A stretch of 64,000 nt of DNA from Rhizobiales bacterium 62-47 (GTDB taxonomy: Bacteria; Pseudomonadota; Alphaproteobacteria; Rhizobiales; Xanthobacteraceae), in NCBI GenBank assembly GCA_001899255.1, contig MKVX01000003.1, positions 62,001 through 126,000 on the forward strand. Reading direction: 5' to 3'. The notes beneath the pieces are model-generated. The model was not told the DNA's origin. It ran no database searches and worked only from the letters and a program-made list of their open reading frames with translations. The position numbers were made by a program, and so were the translations under genes. How positions within the stretch are numbered: the first letter of the stretch is position 1; each line of letters opens with the position of its first letter. Below are positions 47,727-57,354 of this stretch, in pieces.

Positions 47727-48389
47727 TTGAACGACATCGCAGGTGCCGCAAACGCATTCTTGCTGGTCTATGCGGGCCTCTTTCCGATCGTCAATCCTGT
47801 CGGCAGCGCGCCGATCTTCCTGCGCCTGACCCAAGCCAGCGCAAAGGATCGTCCGACGCTGGCCGCCAACGTGGCCCTCAACAGCTTCCTGCTGCTGCTC
47901 GGATCGCTGTTCATCGGCTCGCACCTGCTGGAATTCTTCGGCATCACGCTTCCGATCGTGCGTATCGCCGGCGGTCTGGTGGTGGCGGCGTTCGGCTGGA
48001 AACTGCTGCACTCCAGCGAAGAGCTGGAAGACCATCGCGCGGCCACCGACCACACGCTGGGTACCCGCGTCGATGCGTTCTATCCGCTGACCATGCCGCT
48101 GACGGTCGGTCCCGGCTCGATTTCGGTGGCGGTCACGCTGGGCAGCCAGCGGCCCGCAATGGCCTCCGGCTTCGCAGATCTCGCCTTGCTCGGCAGCGGC
48201 GCCATCGCCGGGCTCGCGGCGATCGCGGCGACCGTCTACGTCTGTTATCGCTTCGCCGGAAATCTGGTCGACGGCCTCGGCAAACGCGGCACCGATGTGG
48301 TGATGCGGTTGTCGGCCTTCATCCTGTTCTGCATCGGCATCCAGATCATCTGGAACGGCTACGTCGCGCTGGTGCCGGCCGCGAACTAG
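47727..48389 (+). CDS. MarC family integral membrane protein
   Basis: The 220-aa protein has six hydrophobic helices and MarC-family motifs (FPIVNPVGSAPIFL and YPLTMPLTVGPGSI). The function is not established; the old link with multiple antibiotic resistance was withdrawn. TTG 47727 follows AGAGGG after four bases and lies 19 bp past lysC. Confidence 0.85.
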   Translation: MNDIAGAANAFLLVYAGLFPIVNPVGSAPIFLRLTQASAKDRPTLAANVALNSFLLLLGSLFIGSHLLEFFGITLPIVRIAGGLVVAAFGWKLLHSSEELEDHRAATDHTLGTRVDAFYPLTMPLTVGPGSISVAVTLGSQRPAMASGFADLALLGSGAIAGLAAIAATVYVCYRFAGNLVDGLGKRGTDVVMRLSAFILFCIGIQIIWNGYVALVPAAN

Positions 48390-48660
48390 GCGATCTCGCG
48401 CCATCGGCCAAACTGGCGAACACGGCCCTCTTACCATCCCCAGAGTTGCGGATTGGCAAGCCTTTTGCTTGGCAAAACAAGCGGCAATTCGCTATACGGC
48501 CTAGAGGGATGCAGTCGGTGCTGCAGCCCTGCCCGGATCGCCGCAAGCAGACCGCCTGGCGCGCCGTGGAATCAGATAAATAGTTAAAGTTTATTGGTTT
48601 TCTGAGGTTGAGGCGGGCGGCGCGGCCACCGTCAGCCGCCTCGCAGGGAAGGATCGGCAC

Positions 48661-50928
48661 ATGCGGAGCGCGTCGGGTGGCCCCCGCGTCTTGCTGAGAC
48701 GGCTCCGTGAAGTCATGGCGGAGCAGGTCAGCGCTCAGGAACGCCTCGACAAGATCGTGGTGCTGATCGCCGCCAACATGGTCGCCGAGGTCTGCTCGAC
48801 CTACGTGCTGCGCGTCGACAACACACTCGAACTCTACGCCACCGAAGGTCTCAATCGCGACGCCGTGCATCGCACCGTGCTGAATGCGCACGAAGGCCTC
48901 GTCGGCCTAGTGGCAAGCGAGGCTTCGCCGCTCAACCTCTCCGACGCGCAAAGCCATCCGGCCTTCTCGTTCCGTCCGGAAACCGGCGAAGAAATCTACA
49001 ACTCGTTCCTCGGCGTGCCGATCCTGCGCGCCGGCAACACGCTCGGCGTGCTGGTCGTGCAGAACCGCGCGAAGCGCACCTATGTCGAGGAGGAAGTCGA
49101 GGCGCTGCAGACCACCGCGATGGTCCTGGCCGAGATGATCGCCTCCGGCGAACTCGCTGCGCTGGCGCAACCCGGCGCCGAACCGGCCGCGCGACACTCG
49201 CTGCGCAAGACCGGCGCCGTTCTCTCCGATGGCATCGCGCTGGGCCACGTCGTGCTGCACGAACCGCGCGTCGTCATCACCAACTACATCGCCGAGGACC
49301 TGCCCAAGGAAATCAAGCGGCTCGACGCCGCGCTGACCAAGCTGCGCTCCGATCTGGATCGCATGCTGGAGCGTGGCGACGTCGCCGAAAGCGGCGAACA
49401 TCGCGACGTGCTGGAAGCTTATCGCATGTTCGCCAACGACCACGGCTGGTCGCACAAGCTGCACGAGGCCGTCGCTACCGGCCTGACTGCCGAAGCCGCG
49501 GTCGAACGCGTGCAGTCCGATACCCGCGCCCGCATGTTGCGCTCGACCGACCCGTATCTGCGCGACCGGCTGCACGATCTCGAAGATCTCGGCCACCGCC
49601 TGATGCGCCAGCTCGTCGGTCAGGATCATGCGCCGTCGCGCGAGCAACTGCCGGACAACGCCATCCTGATCGCCCGCGCGATGGGCCCGGCGGCGCTGCT
49701 CGACTACGACCGCAAACGGCTGCGCGGCCTGGTGCTGGAAGAAGGCACCGCCAATTCGCACGTCTCCATCGTCGCGCGCGCGCTCGGCATCGCCGCCATC
49801 GGCGAAGTGCCGAACGCGCCCGGCATCGCCGATCCGGGCGACGCCATCATCGTCGACGCGACGTCCGGCTCGATCTACATCCGCCCGTCCGCCGAAATCG
49901 AATCCGCCTACGCCGAACGGGTACGCTTCCGCGCCCGCCGACAGGCGCAGTATTCTGCGCTGCGCGACCGCCCGACCGTCACCAGGGACGGACAGCCGAT
50001 CGAACTGATGCTCAACGCCGGCCTCGTCATCGACCTGCCGCATATCGAGGACACCGGCTGCGCCGGCATCGGCCTGTTCCGCACCGAGTTGCAGTTCATG
50101 GTCGGTCAGAGCCTGCCGCGCACCAGCGAGCAACTGGCGCTGTACCGTGCCGTGCTCGATGCCGCCAACGGCAAGCCGGTGACGTTCCGGACCCTCGACA
50201 TTGGTGGGGACAAGGCGCTGCCCTATATGGAGACCGTGGTCGAAGAAAACCCGGCGCTGGGCTGGCGCGCGATCCGCCTCGGGCTGGATCGGCCGGGGCT
50301 GCTCCGCGGTCAGATTCGCGCGCTGCTCCGTGCAGGCGGCGGCCGCTCGCTGCGCATCATGTTCCCGATGATTTCGGAGATCGCCGAATTCGACGAGGCC
50401 AAGCTGATCGTCGAGCGCGAATTGACTTATCTGCGTCAGCACGGCCACACGCTGCCGGAGCGCGTCGATGTCGGTACCATGGTCGAGGTGCCAGCGCTGC
50501 TCTATCAGCTCGATGAGCTGCTGAAGAAGGTCGATTTCGTCTCGGTCGGCTCCAACGACCTGTTCCAGTTCCTGTTCGCAGTCGATCGCGGCAACTCGAA
50601 AGTATCGGAGCGCTTCGACACGCTGTCGGCGCCGATCCTGCGGGCGTTGCGCGATATCGCGCGCAAGGCCAACGCGGCGAAGCGAACCGCCTCGCTGTGC
50701 GGTGAAATGGCCTCGACGCCGATCGGCGCGCTGGCGTTGATCGCCATGGGTTATCGCGCGTTGTCGCTGTCGGCGACGGCGCACGGTCCGGTCAAGGCGA
50801 TGATCCTCGATCTCGATGCCAAGAAGGCCGAGGCCATGCTGATGCCGCTGATCGATGCGCCGTCTGGTAGCGTTTCGATCCGCGATGCACTCAATGAGTT
50901 TGCCGCCGCCGAAGGACTGTCGTTGTAG
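48661..50928 (+). CDS. ptsP: phosphoenolpyruvate-protein phosphotransferase PtsP (EI-Ntr)
   Basis: The 755-aa protein has an N-terminal GAF domain (about 15-165) followed by complete enzyme I. H367 in GTANSHVSIVAR is the phosphorylated histidine. The PEP-binding domain contains GIGLFRTELQFM and VDFVSVGSNDLFQF. It starts the nitrogen phosphotransferase relay to NPr and EIIA-Ntr, and the GAF domain binds glutamine or other amides in relatives. ATG 48661 has GGAAGGA upstream. The 271 bp before it hold no evident gene. Confidence 0.95.
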   Translation: MRSASGGPRVLLRRLREVMAEQVSAQERLDKIVVLIAANMVAEVCSTYVLRVDNTLELYATEGLNRDAVHRTVLNAHEGLVGLVASEASPLNLSDAQSHPAFSFRPETGEEIYNSFLGVPILRAGNTLGVLVVQNRAKRTYVEEEVEALQTTAMVLAEMIASGELAALAQPGAEPAARHSLRKTGAVLSDGIALGHVVLHEPRVVITNYIAEDLPKEIKRLDAALTKLRSDLDRMLERGDVAESGEHRDVLEAYRMFANDHGWSHKLHEAVATGLTAEAAVERVQSDTRARMLRSTDPYLRDRLHDLEDLGHRLMRQLVGQDHAPSREQLPDNAILIARAMGPAALLDYDRKRLRGLVLEEGTANSHVSIVARALGIAAIGEVPNAPGIADPGDAIIVDATSGSIYIRPSAEIESAYAERVRFRARRQAQYSALRDRPTVTRDGQPIELMLNAGLVIDLPHIEDTGCAGIGLFRTELQFMVGQSLPRTSEQLALYRAVLDAANGKPVTFRTLDIGGDKALPYMETVVEENPALGWRAIRLGLDRPGLLRGQIRALLRAGGGRSLRIMFPMISEIAEFDEAKLIVERELTYLRQHGHTLPERVDVGTMVEVPALLYQLDELLKKVDFVSVGSNDLFQFLFAVDRGNSKVSERFDTLSAPILRALRDIARKANAAKRTASLCGEMASTPIGALALIAMGYRALSLSATAHGPVKAMILDLDAKKAEAMLMPLIDAPSGSVSIRDALNEFAAAEGLSL

Positions 50929-50983
50929 CGACGCTTCCTTACCTGCCGCTGCCCCGTTCCCTCGCCTGTCATGATTTGAAGCG

Positions 50984-52069
50984 ATGTCCGCCTTACCCGA
51001 AGCCAAACTCGATATCCTGCTGGCCCGTCACGCCGCGCTCGAAGCCGAATTGCTCGGCCAGGTCAGCGCCGACAATTACGTGCGCATGACGCGCGAGCTC
51101 GCCGACCTCAATCCGGTCGTCGAGGCGGTCAAGGCGTGGCGCGCCACCAGCCGCGAGATTGCCGATCTCGACGCGCTGATGGCCGATGCCGCAACCGACA
51201 GCGACATGCGGGCGATGGCCGAAGAGGAACGGCCGCTGCTCGAGGCGCGCAGCGCCGAACTGGCACAGCAAATTCGCGTCGCGCTGCTGCCCAAGGACGC
51301 CATGGACGAGCGCAACGTCATGCTCGAAATCCGCGCCGGCACCGGCGGCGACGAGGCTTCGCTGTTCGCGGGCGACCTGTTCCGGATGTACGAACGTTTC
51401 GCCGCACTGCAGGGCTGGACCGTCGAGGTGATGTCAGCCAGCGAAGGCACCATGGGCGGTTACAAGGAAATCGTCGCCGAAGTGCGGGGCCGTGGCGCCT
51501 ACGCCAAACTCAAATTCGAATCCGGCGTGCATCGCGTGCAGCGCGTCCCCGATACCGAAGCCTCCGGTCGCATTCACACCTCAGCCGCGACCGTCGCGGT
51601 GTTGCCGGAAGTCGAGGATGTCGATATCGACATCAAGGAATCCGATCTGCGCATCGAAACGATGCGTGCGCAGGGCGCCGGCGGCCAGCACGTCAACAAG
51701 ACCGAATCGGCGATTCGCATCACGCATATTCCGAGCGGCATCGTCGTCATGATGCAGGACAGCCGTTCGCAGCATAAGAACCGTGCCTCGGCGATGAACA
51801 TCCTGCGCTCGCGCGTCTACGATGCCGAGCGGCAGCGCAAGGATGCCGAGCGTTCGGCGGATCGTCGCGGCCAGGTCGGTTCCGGCGACCGCTCCGAACG
51901 CATCCGCACCTACAACTTTCCGCAGGGCCGCGTCACCGATCACCGCATCAACCTGACGCTCTACAAGTTGCCGCAAGTGATCGCCGGCGAAGCTTTGGGC
52001 GAATTGATCGATGCGCTGACCACCGAACATCAGGCCGCGCAGCTTGCAGCGCAGGGCTCGGCGGCTTGA
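50984..52069 (+). CDS. prfA: peptide chain release factor 1
   Basis: The 361-aa RF1 has the GGQ motif at 233-235 and a PDT tripeptide ([15 protein letters not shown]), matching the PxT stop-codon recognition of RF1. It ends translation at UAA and UAG. prmC, which methylates the GGQ glutamine, overlaps its stop codon. Confidence 0.97.
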   Translation: MSALPEAKLDILLARHAALEAELLGQVSADNYVRMTRELADLNPVVEAVKAWRATSREIADLDALMADAATDSDMRAMAEEERPLLEARSAELAQQIRVALLPKDAMDERNVMLEIRAGTGGDEASLFAGDLFRMYERFAALQGWTVEVMSASEGTMGGYKEIVAEVRGRGAYAKLKFESGVHRVQRVPDTEASGRIHTSAATVAVLPEVEDVDIDIKESDLRIETMRAQGAGGQHVNKTESAIRITHIPSGIVVMMQDSRSQHKNRASAMNILRSRVYDAERQRKDAERSADRRGQVGSGDRSERIRTYNFPQGRVTDHRINLTLYKLPQVIAGEALGELIDALTTEHQAAQLAAQGSAA

Positions 52070-52956
52070 CGGTGGACATCGCCCTCGCAGGTCTCACCAT
52101 CGATACGGCGCGCCGGAATCTGACGGCGCATCTTCAAGGTGCTGCAATCGAAACGCCCGAACTCGATGCGCGGCTGATGATCGGCGCCGTGACGCGGCTC
52201 GATCTCACAGGAATGATCGCCAACGCCGAGCGACGATTGACTGCATTCGAAGCCGCGCGACTGAAGGATTTCGCCAACCGCCGCATCGGCGGCGAACCGG
52301 TCGCGCGCCTGCTCGGCCGCAAGGAATTCTGGGGGCTGGATTTCCAGCTTTCGCCGGCAACGCTGGTGCCGCGAGCCGACACGGAAACGGTTGTCGAGAC
52401 CGCGCTCGATATCCTGCGTACCGCTGGCGATACGGCCCGATTGCTGCGCATTGCCGACGCCGGCACCGGCTCCGGTGCGATCCTGCTGGCGCTGCTGCAT
52501 GAACTGCCCAACGCTTTCGGTATCGGCACCGATATCAGCTTCACAGCGTTACAGACCGCGCGCGCCAATGCGGCGCGATTGGGCCTCGCGGCGCGCGCGA
52601 CCTTCGCAGCGAGCAACTATCTTGCGGCGTTGTCCGGGCCATTCGACCTGATCGTCTCCAATCCGCCTTACATCCGTTCGGCCGATATCACGACGCTCGC
52701 CGCCGAGGTCCGCGACCACGATCCGCACCGCGCGCTGGACGGCGGGGCGGACGGCCTCGAGGCCTATCGTGTCATCGCCCGGCAGGCCCACGACCGCCTG
52801 ACGCCGGGCGGCGCGCTGGTTGTGGAGGTCGGCGACCGGCAAAGCGCCGATGTCGAACGGATCATGGCCGCAGCCGGCCTCGTGCGGCTCCGGCCGCCAA
52901 AAGCCGATCTGAGCGGTATCCTGAGGGTCGTCACGGCCAGTAAACTGCCTTCATAA
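52066..52956 (+). CDS. prmC: peptide release factor N5-glutamine methyltransferase
   Basis: The 296-aa protein has the helical N-terminal domain, SAM motif [15 protein letters not shown] and the catalytic NPPY (VSNPPYIRS). It methylates the GGQ glutamine of RF1/RF2. Start TTG 52066 overlaps the prfA stop; GTG 52072 is an alternative. Confidence 0.94.
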   Translation: MTVDIALAGLTIDTARRNLTAHLQGAAIETPELDARLMIGAVTRLDLTGMIANAERRLTAFEAARLKDFANRRIGGEPVARLLGRKEFWGLDFQLSPATLVPRADTETVVETALDILRTAGDTARLLRIADAGTGSGAILLALLHELPNAFGIGTDISFTALQTARANAARLGLAARATFAASNYLAALSGPFDLIVSNPPYIRSADITTLAAEVRDHDPHRALDGGADGLEAYRVIARQAHDRLTPGGALVVEVGDRQSADVERIMAAAGLVRLRPPKADLSGILRVVTASKLPS

Positions 52957-53097
52957 AGTCCGATTGGGCCGCAAAAAAACCTCTTGGAATATCGCCCCGG
53001 AACGACTACGTTCCGGCCATAACATCGGTTCAGGGTTGCTGGCCCCGTCGATCGTCCGGGCTGCGCTCAGAGTTCTCGGTTAGGAGAGCTCGCCCGA

Positions 53098-53244
53098 GTG
53101 AAAGGTTCCATAAAAGGCAAGGTCATAGATAGCGCGATGGCTGAAAGAGCTGCGCTGCTGGTTGACCGCGAAGCGAACGAAAGCCTGATATTGCGCTTGA
53201 AAACTCATGCGAGAAAACCGGGCTTGCTTTCGCAAGCCGATTAA
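53098..53244 (+). CDS. possible small protein or sRNA locus, 48 codons
   Basis: GTG 53098 to TAA 53244 encodes 48 residues, charged and without a membrane segment. TAGGAGAG lies about 11 bases upstream, the best ribosome site in this space. Codon use is odd for the genome: three ATA and two AGA codons in 48. It is not recognised. The region could instead be a small RNA, ending at the 53221-53238 hairpin. Confidence 0.35.
   Translation: MKGSIKGKVIDSAMAERAALLVDREANESLILRLKTHARKPGLLSQAD
53221..53238 (+). terminator. hairpin at end of possible small gene
   Basis: GGCTTGC-TTTC-GCAAGCC is a perfect 7-bp stem followed by GATTAATT. It overlaps the last codons of the possible 48-aa frame. The T-run is poor. 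Confidence 0.35.
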
Positions 53245-53474
53245 TTGGGTTCAGCCGGCGGGGCGATGACGCTCGCTGGCGGTGGGGGAACGCGTCTTTG
53301 TTGAACGCGATACACGGCAAATTCGATTCGAGGCATTAGGCGATCCAGCGACGGCGCGCGCTCGGCTGCGGGCCTACCGGGCTGAAGGGCGGCCTGCAGC
53401 GGAGGGTTGCAGCCCGGACTGCCAGATATCTGGACTATGACGGCGACACATTGGGTTGGTGAAAAAGGCGAGAC

Positions 53475-54221
53475 ATGAGAAACGGTCAGAACAACAACAA
53501 GCGCATGCGTAACCGGAACAATAACAACAACAACAATAACAACCGGCGCGGCCAGAATCCCATGACTCGGGTTTTCGAGTCCAACGGGCCTGACATCAAG
53601 ATCCGCGGTACTGCCTCACATGTTGCCGAGAAATACGTCCAGCTCGCCCGCGATGCCCGCAGTTCCGGCGACCCGGTCGCCGCGGAAAACTACTATCAGC
53701 ACGCCGAACATTATTTCCGCCTGATCGCCGCCGCGCAGGAACAGTTCCGCCAGAACCAGCCGCAGCAGCAGCCGCGTCCCGAACTCGAAAGCATCGATGA
53801 CGGCGACGATGCCGGCAGCGACTATTCGAATTTCGGCGCTGAGCCCGGCTTCGTTCCGGCGCAGCCGCAGCCCTTCGTGCCGCGTGACAATCAGCGTGAC
53901 TCGCAGCGCGAGCAGCGCTTCCAGCCGCGCGATCAGGAACAGCCGCGCGAGCAGCATTATCGCGAACATCGTTCGCAACCGCAGCCGCAATTCCAGCCGC
54001 AACCGCAGCCAGTCGTCCCGGCAGGCGATGGCGGTGGCGTCGATCGGCTGCCGTCGTTCATCACCGGCCAGCAATCCCAGCCGAACGGCAACGGCTTCGA
54101 GTCGAACGTCCATCAGGGCGGCGGCGAACGCTTTCCGCCGCGCCGGCGCCGTCGCCCGCACGGGCCGCGCCCCGAAGCCGCGGCTGCGCCGAGCGAAGAT
54201 TTCAGCCCCGGCAACGAATAA
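53475..54221 (+). CDS. DUF4167 domain protein with poly-Asn N-terminus
   Basis: The 248-aa protein starts with an Arg/Asn region including nine consecutive Asn (about 15-23). The DUF4167 core follows (GTASHVAEKYVQLARDA, AENYYQHAEHYFRLI), then a long Gln/Pro/Arg-rich disordered half with a basic RRRRR patch. The core is conserved across Hyphomicrobiales; the function is unknown. The composition suggests nucleic-acid or ribosome contact (inference). ATG 53475 has AAGGCGAG upstream. Confidence 0.88.
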   Translation: MRNGQNNNKRMRNRNNNNNNNNNRRGQNPMTRVFESNGPDIKIRGTASHVAEKYVQLARDARSSGDPVAAENYYQHAEHYFRLIAAAQEQFRQNQPQQQPRPELESIDDGDDAGSDYSNFGAEPGFVPAQPQPFVPRDNQRDSQREQRFQPRDQEQPREQHYREHRSQPQPQFQPQPQPVVPAGDGGGVDRLPSFITGQQSQPNGNGFESNVHQGGGERFPPRRRRRPHGPRPEAAAAPSEDFSPGNE

Positions 54222-54245
54222 AGCGCATTTGTCCAGGCGATCTGC

Positions 54246-54285
54246 AACAGCGGGCGCCGCATGCGGTGTCCGCTGTTTTGTTTGC
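54246..54285. terminator. intrinsic terminator between convergent genes
   Basis: AACAGCGG and CCGCTGTT (54246-54277) enclose an inner stem, CGCCGC/GCGGTG. A T-rich tail, TTGTTTGC, follows on the plus strand. It sits 25 bp after the DUF4167 stop. Confidence 0.75.
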
Positions 54286-54305
54286 AAGCTGTATTGATGG
54301 CGCGC

Positions 54306-55040
54306 CTAGCGTTGCAGTGACGACGGCACCAGCACCGGATTGAGCGAGGGAATCAGCCGCGTGCGTTCGCGGTGAACCGGAATCCCGCGATAGACCTGCT
54401 TGGTCGCTTCCACGATATGGACGCCGGCAAACGGCAGCGACAGCGACGCGCCGACACGCTCCCATGCCATCGCCGAGCGCAGAAACCAGCCGCCACCGAC
54501 CGGAGGCACGAACAGCGCCTCACCCCACGCCGTCGGCGTGAACCAGGTTTGCCGCAGCAGTTGCGTGATCTGCGAGCGCGAATACGGCCGCCCATGCCCG
54601 AACGGCGTGGCGTCGGTCCGGGTCCACACGCCGCGGCGGTTGGGGATGATCGCCAGCAAGCGTCCCGATGGAGCGAGCACGCGCCAGACCTCGCGCAACA
54701 GCGCTTCCGGATCGTCCGACATTTCCAGCGAATGCACCATGAGGATGCGATCCATCGCCGCATCCGGCAACGGCAGCGAAAGCTCATCGACCAGCGATGC
54801 CAGTGCCGGACGCGCCGTCGGCCATTTCAGCACGCCCTGTCCCGCCGGCATCATGGCGATGCAGCGCTCGGCGTCTTCACGGAACAGGCCGAGATATGGC
54901 GTCGGGTAGCCGAGCCCCAGCACGCGCTGACCTTCCGCATCGGGCCAGCAGGCATGGATGCCGCGATTGATCAATCGCCGCGCCACGACACCGAGACGCT
55001 TCGAATAGAAGTCACGCAGATCGATGACATCAATCGTCAT
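54306..55040 (-). CDS. SAM-dependent methyltransferase-like protein
   Basis: The 244-aa protein has a methyltransferase type 11 core. Motif I is weak (VLGLGYPTPYLGLF), with LMVHSLEMSDDPEALLREV and GRLLAIIPNRRGVW downstream. Homologues sit next to gloB in many Rhizobiales. The substrate is unknown, and the diverged motif I raises doubt about catalysis. It is divergent from gloB, 145 bp apart. Confidence 0.82.
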   Translation of the reverse strand: MTIDVIDLRDFYSKRLGVVARRLINRGIHACWPDAEGQRVLGLGYPTPYLGLFREDAERCIAMMPAGQGVLKWPTARPALASLVDELSLPLPDAAMDRILMVHSLEMSDDPEALLREVWRVLAPSGRLLAIIPNRRGVWTRTDATPFGHGRPYSRSQITQLLRQTWFTPTAWGEALFVPPVGGGWFLRSAMAWERVGASLSLPFAGVHIVEATKQVYRGIPVHRERTRLIPSLNPVLVPSSLQR

Positions 55041-55185
55041 GGCTGCTGTCTTATCATGGCGGCGCGCCGGATAGCATCCGGCTTCTGGACCAATTCTGCG
55101 TGGATCCGCCCGCGACGATGCCGTTATTTCGTCGCAGGCGCGGCTATGCTAGTTTTGACACGAGCAAAGCCGCAACGGAGACATC

Positions 55186-55953
55186 ATGGCCGCCGAAATT
55201 CGCTTGTTCCCCTGTCTGTCGGACAATTTCGGCTACCTGATTCACGATCCGGCGAGCAAGGCGACGGCATCGATCGACGCGCCGGAGGCGGCCCCGGTGA
55301 TCAAGGCCTTGCAGCGCGAGGGCTGGCACCTCACCGATATTCTCGTCACCCATCACCATGCCGACCACGTCGGCGGCATTGCCGAGCTGAAACAGAAATA
55401 CGATTGCCGCGTCGTCGCACCGCACGACAAGGCGGCAGCGATTCCGCTCGTCGACGAGCGCGTCAAGGAAGGCGATACGGTGATGGTCGGCACGCTGTCG
55501 GCGCGCGTGCTGGAGACGCCGGGCCACACGCTCGATCATGTCAGCTACGTGTTCGATTCCGAGCGCGCGCTGTTCGCCGCCGACACGCTGTTCTCGGTCG
55601 GTTGCGGACGTGTCTTTGAGGGCACCTATCCAATGATGTGGGACTCGCTGAAGAAGCTGCGCGCCCTGCCCGACGACACGCGGCTTTATTGTGGCCATGA
55701 ATACACAGCGGCCAACGTCAAGTTTGCCTTGACCATCGAACCGAACAATCCGGCACTGAAGGCTCGCGCGGCCGAAGTGGCGCGGCTGCGGGCCGAAAAC
55801 AAGCCGACCATCCCGACGCTGATCGGCGACGAGAAGCGGTCCAATGTTTTTCTGCGCGCCGACGATGCCGACGTTGCTGCCGCCCTGCACATGAAGGGCA
55901 TGACCGCCGCCGACGTATTCGGGGAATTGCGCGAGCGCAAGAACAAATCCTGA
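55186..55953 (+). CDS. gloB: hydroxyacylglutathione hydrolase (glyoxalase II)
   Basis: The 255-aa metallo-beta-lactamase protein has the metal motif THHHADHVGG, metal ligands in ETPGHTLDH and DTLF, and CGHEYT. The C-terminal substrate domain is complete. It hydrolyses S-lactoylglutathione in methylglyoxal detoxification. GGAG lies six bases before ATG 55186. The stop overlaps the cupin gene start (TGATG). Confidence 0.95.
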   Translation: MAAEIRLFPCLSDNFGYLIHDPASKATASIDAPEAAPVIKALQREGWHLTDILVTHHHADHVGGIAELKQKYDCRVVAPHDKAAAIPLVDERVKEGDTVMVGTLSARVLETPGHTLDHVSYVFDSERALFAADTLFSVGCGRVFEGTYPMMWDSLKKLRALPDDTRLYCGHEYTAANVKFALTIEPNNPALKARAAEVARLRAENKPTIPTLIGDEKRSNVFLRADDADVAAALHMKGMTAADVFGELRERKNKS

Positions 55954-56393
55954 TGGCCGCCACGACACGCCTCTCCGCCGCTGACATCATCGCACATCTC
56001 GAGCTGAGGCCGCATCCCGAGGGAGGCCACTTCCGCGAAACGTTTCGCGATTCCCGCCGCGATGCCAACGGCCGCGCCGCATCGACGGCAATCTATTTCC
56101 TGCTGGCGCGCGGCGAGCGCTCTCACTGGCATCGCATCGACGCGGTGGAGACGTGGCACTATTACGCCGGCGATGCATTGACACTGCAGATATCGGACGA
56201 CGCCGGAACGCGGTCGATGCGTCTCGGACCTCACATCGCACAGGGTGAAACGCCGCAGGCCATCGTGCCCGCGCATGCATGGCAGGCGGCGACGAGCAGC
56301 GGGGATTGGACTCTCGTCGGCTGCACCGTGGCGCCCGGGTTCGAATTCGCACATTTCGAACTGGCGCCGCACGACTGGCAACCGCAACGCTAG
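55953..56393 (+). CDS. cupin domain protein (DUF985/cupin_5)
   Basis: The 146-aa protein has the DUF985 pattern: LELRPHPEGGHFRETFRD, the cupin core SHWHRIDAVETWHYYAG, and a C-terminal VAPGFEFAHFELA. The role is unknown; it is translationally coupled to gloB. Its TAG stop is part of a CTAG shared with the convergent EamA gene. Confidence 0.9.
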   Translation: MAATTRLSAADIIAHLELRPHPEGGHFRETFRDSRRDANGRAASTAIYFLLARGERSHWHRIDAVETWHYYAGDALTLQISDDAGTRSMRLGPHIAQGETPQAIVPAHAWQAATSSGDWTLVGCTVAPGFEFAHFELAPHDWQPQR

Positions 56394-57262
56394 CGGTTGG
56401 CGCGGAACAGATCCTTCGCGGCAATTAGGCCCCCGCCTGCGATCATCAGTGCCGCCAACGCAATCGTCGCGGTGGCTTGCGCAAAGCCCGCGACGATCAG
56501 GAACGCTGTCGACAGCAATGGCGTGGCATAGGACGCCGCGCCCAGCACGCGGATATCGCCGCGCTTCATGCCAATGTCCCACGCATAGAACGCAGCGCCG
56601 ACCGGTCCGAGGCCAAGCGCAACGATGCCGAGCCATTGCAACGGCGTTTCCGGCCACACCGTTGTCTCAACGGCCAAATGTACCAGCGCCGCCAGCACTG
56701 CCGTCGCCAGACAGAAGCCGGCGACCGCGTCGGTCGGCACCGCTTTGAGCCTGCGCGACAGCACCGAATACGCCGCCCACACGAAGGCAGCGACGAATGC
56801 CGCGATAAAGCCGGGAATCTGCGCTGCCTCGTATTGCGCGCCCGTACTCCCCGCGAACAGCAACACGGTACCGATCAATCCCAGCAATGCGCCAATGACG
56901 TGATGCAACGCCAGCCGCTCACCCGGCAGCAGCGAGGAAAATACGACGATCAACAGCGGCCAAAGATAATTTAGCAGTCCCGCTTCCGCCGGCGGCGCCA
57001 GCCGCAACGCCAGGAAGTACAGCGCGTGATAGCCGAACAGGCCGCCGACGCCGACAGCCCATGCCGCCAGCGGCTGACGCAACGCGGCCACCGCACCGGA
57101 TCGCAGCAGCCAGCTCGCGCACCCGACCAGACCGCCGATCGAAAAGGTCATGGCCGCGAGCTGAAAAGCGGGAATGCGGCCGGTCGCGACCGTCAGCACC
57201 GCAAGCAACGACCACATGACGATGGCAGTCAGTCCGATCAATGTGGCCGTACGCGAGGTCAT
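56390..57262 (-). CDS. EamA/DMT family transporter
   Basis: The 290-aa protein has ten predicted helices in two EamA repeats, with the family's FGYHALYFLALRLAPPAEAG and LNYLWPLLIVVFSSLL segments. The substrate is unknown, possibly amino acids or another metabolite. ATG 57262 begins the first helix; an upstream ATG would add ten residues. Confidence 0.87.
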   Translation of the reverse strand: MTSRTATLIGLTAIVMWSLLAVLTVATGRIPAFQLAAMTFSIGGLVGCASWLLRSGAVAALRQPLAAWAVGVGGLFGYHALYFLALRLAPPAEAGLLNYLWPLLIVVFSSLLPGERLALHHVIGALLGLIGTVLLFAGSTGAQYEAAQIPGFIAAFVAAFVWAAYSVLSRRLKAVPTDAVAGFCLATAVLAALVHLAVETTVWPETPLQWLGIVALGLGPVGAAFYAWDIGMKRGDIRVLGAASYATPLLSTAFLIVAGFAQATATIALAALMIAGGGLIAAKDLFRANR

Positions 57263-57354
57263 GGTGGCGTCATTGCGCGTTGAACAAGGCAATCCGAAAG
57301 ATGGGATTTATACAGGATTGCTTCGTCGCACGTGCGCCTCGCGACAATGCGGCA

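Larger units (their letters stand above)
52957..53474. other. 518-bp intergenic region prmC/DUF4167
   Basis: It contains a perfect 8-bp hairpin at 52997-53016 (CCGGAACG-ACTA-CGTTCCGG) that may end the prfA-prmC transcript. A possible 48-codon gene follows at 53098-53244, with a strong hairpin in its 3' end. The roughly 230-bp GC-rich leader before the DUF4167 gene shows no other signal I can name. Confidence 0.5.

Noticed and set aside
52957-53474. tmRNA, RNase P RNA, 6S or SRP RNA in the prmC/DUF4167 gap
   Set aside because: I compared remembered core motifs and the tmRNA tag sequence and found none.
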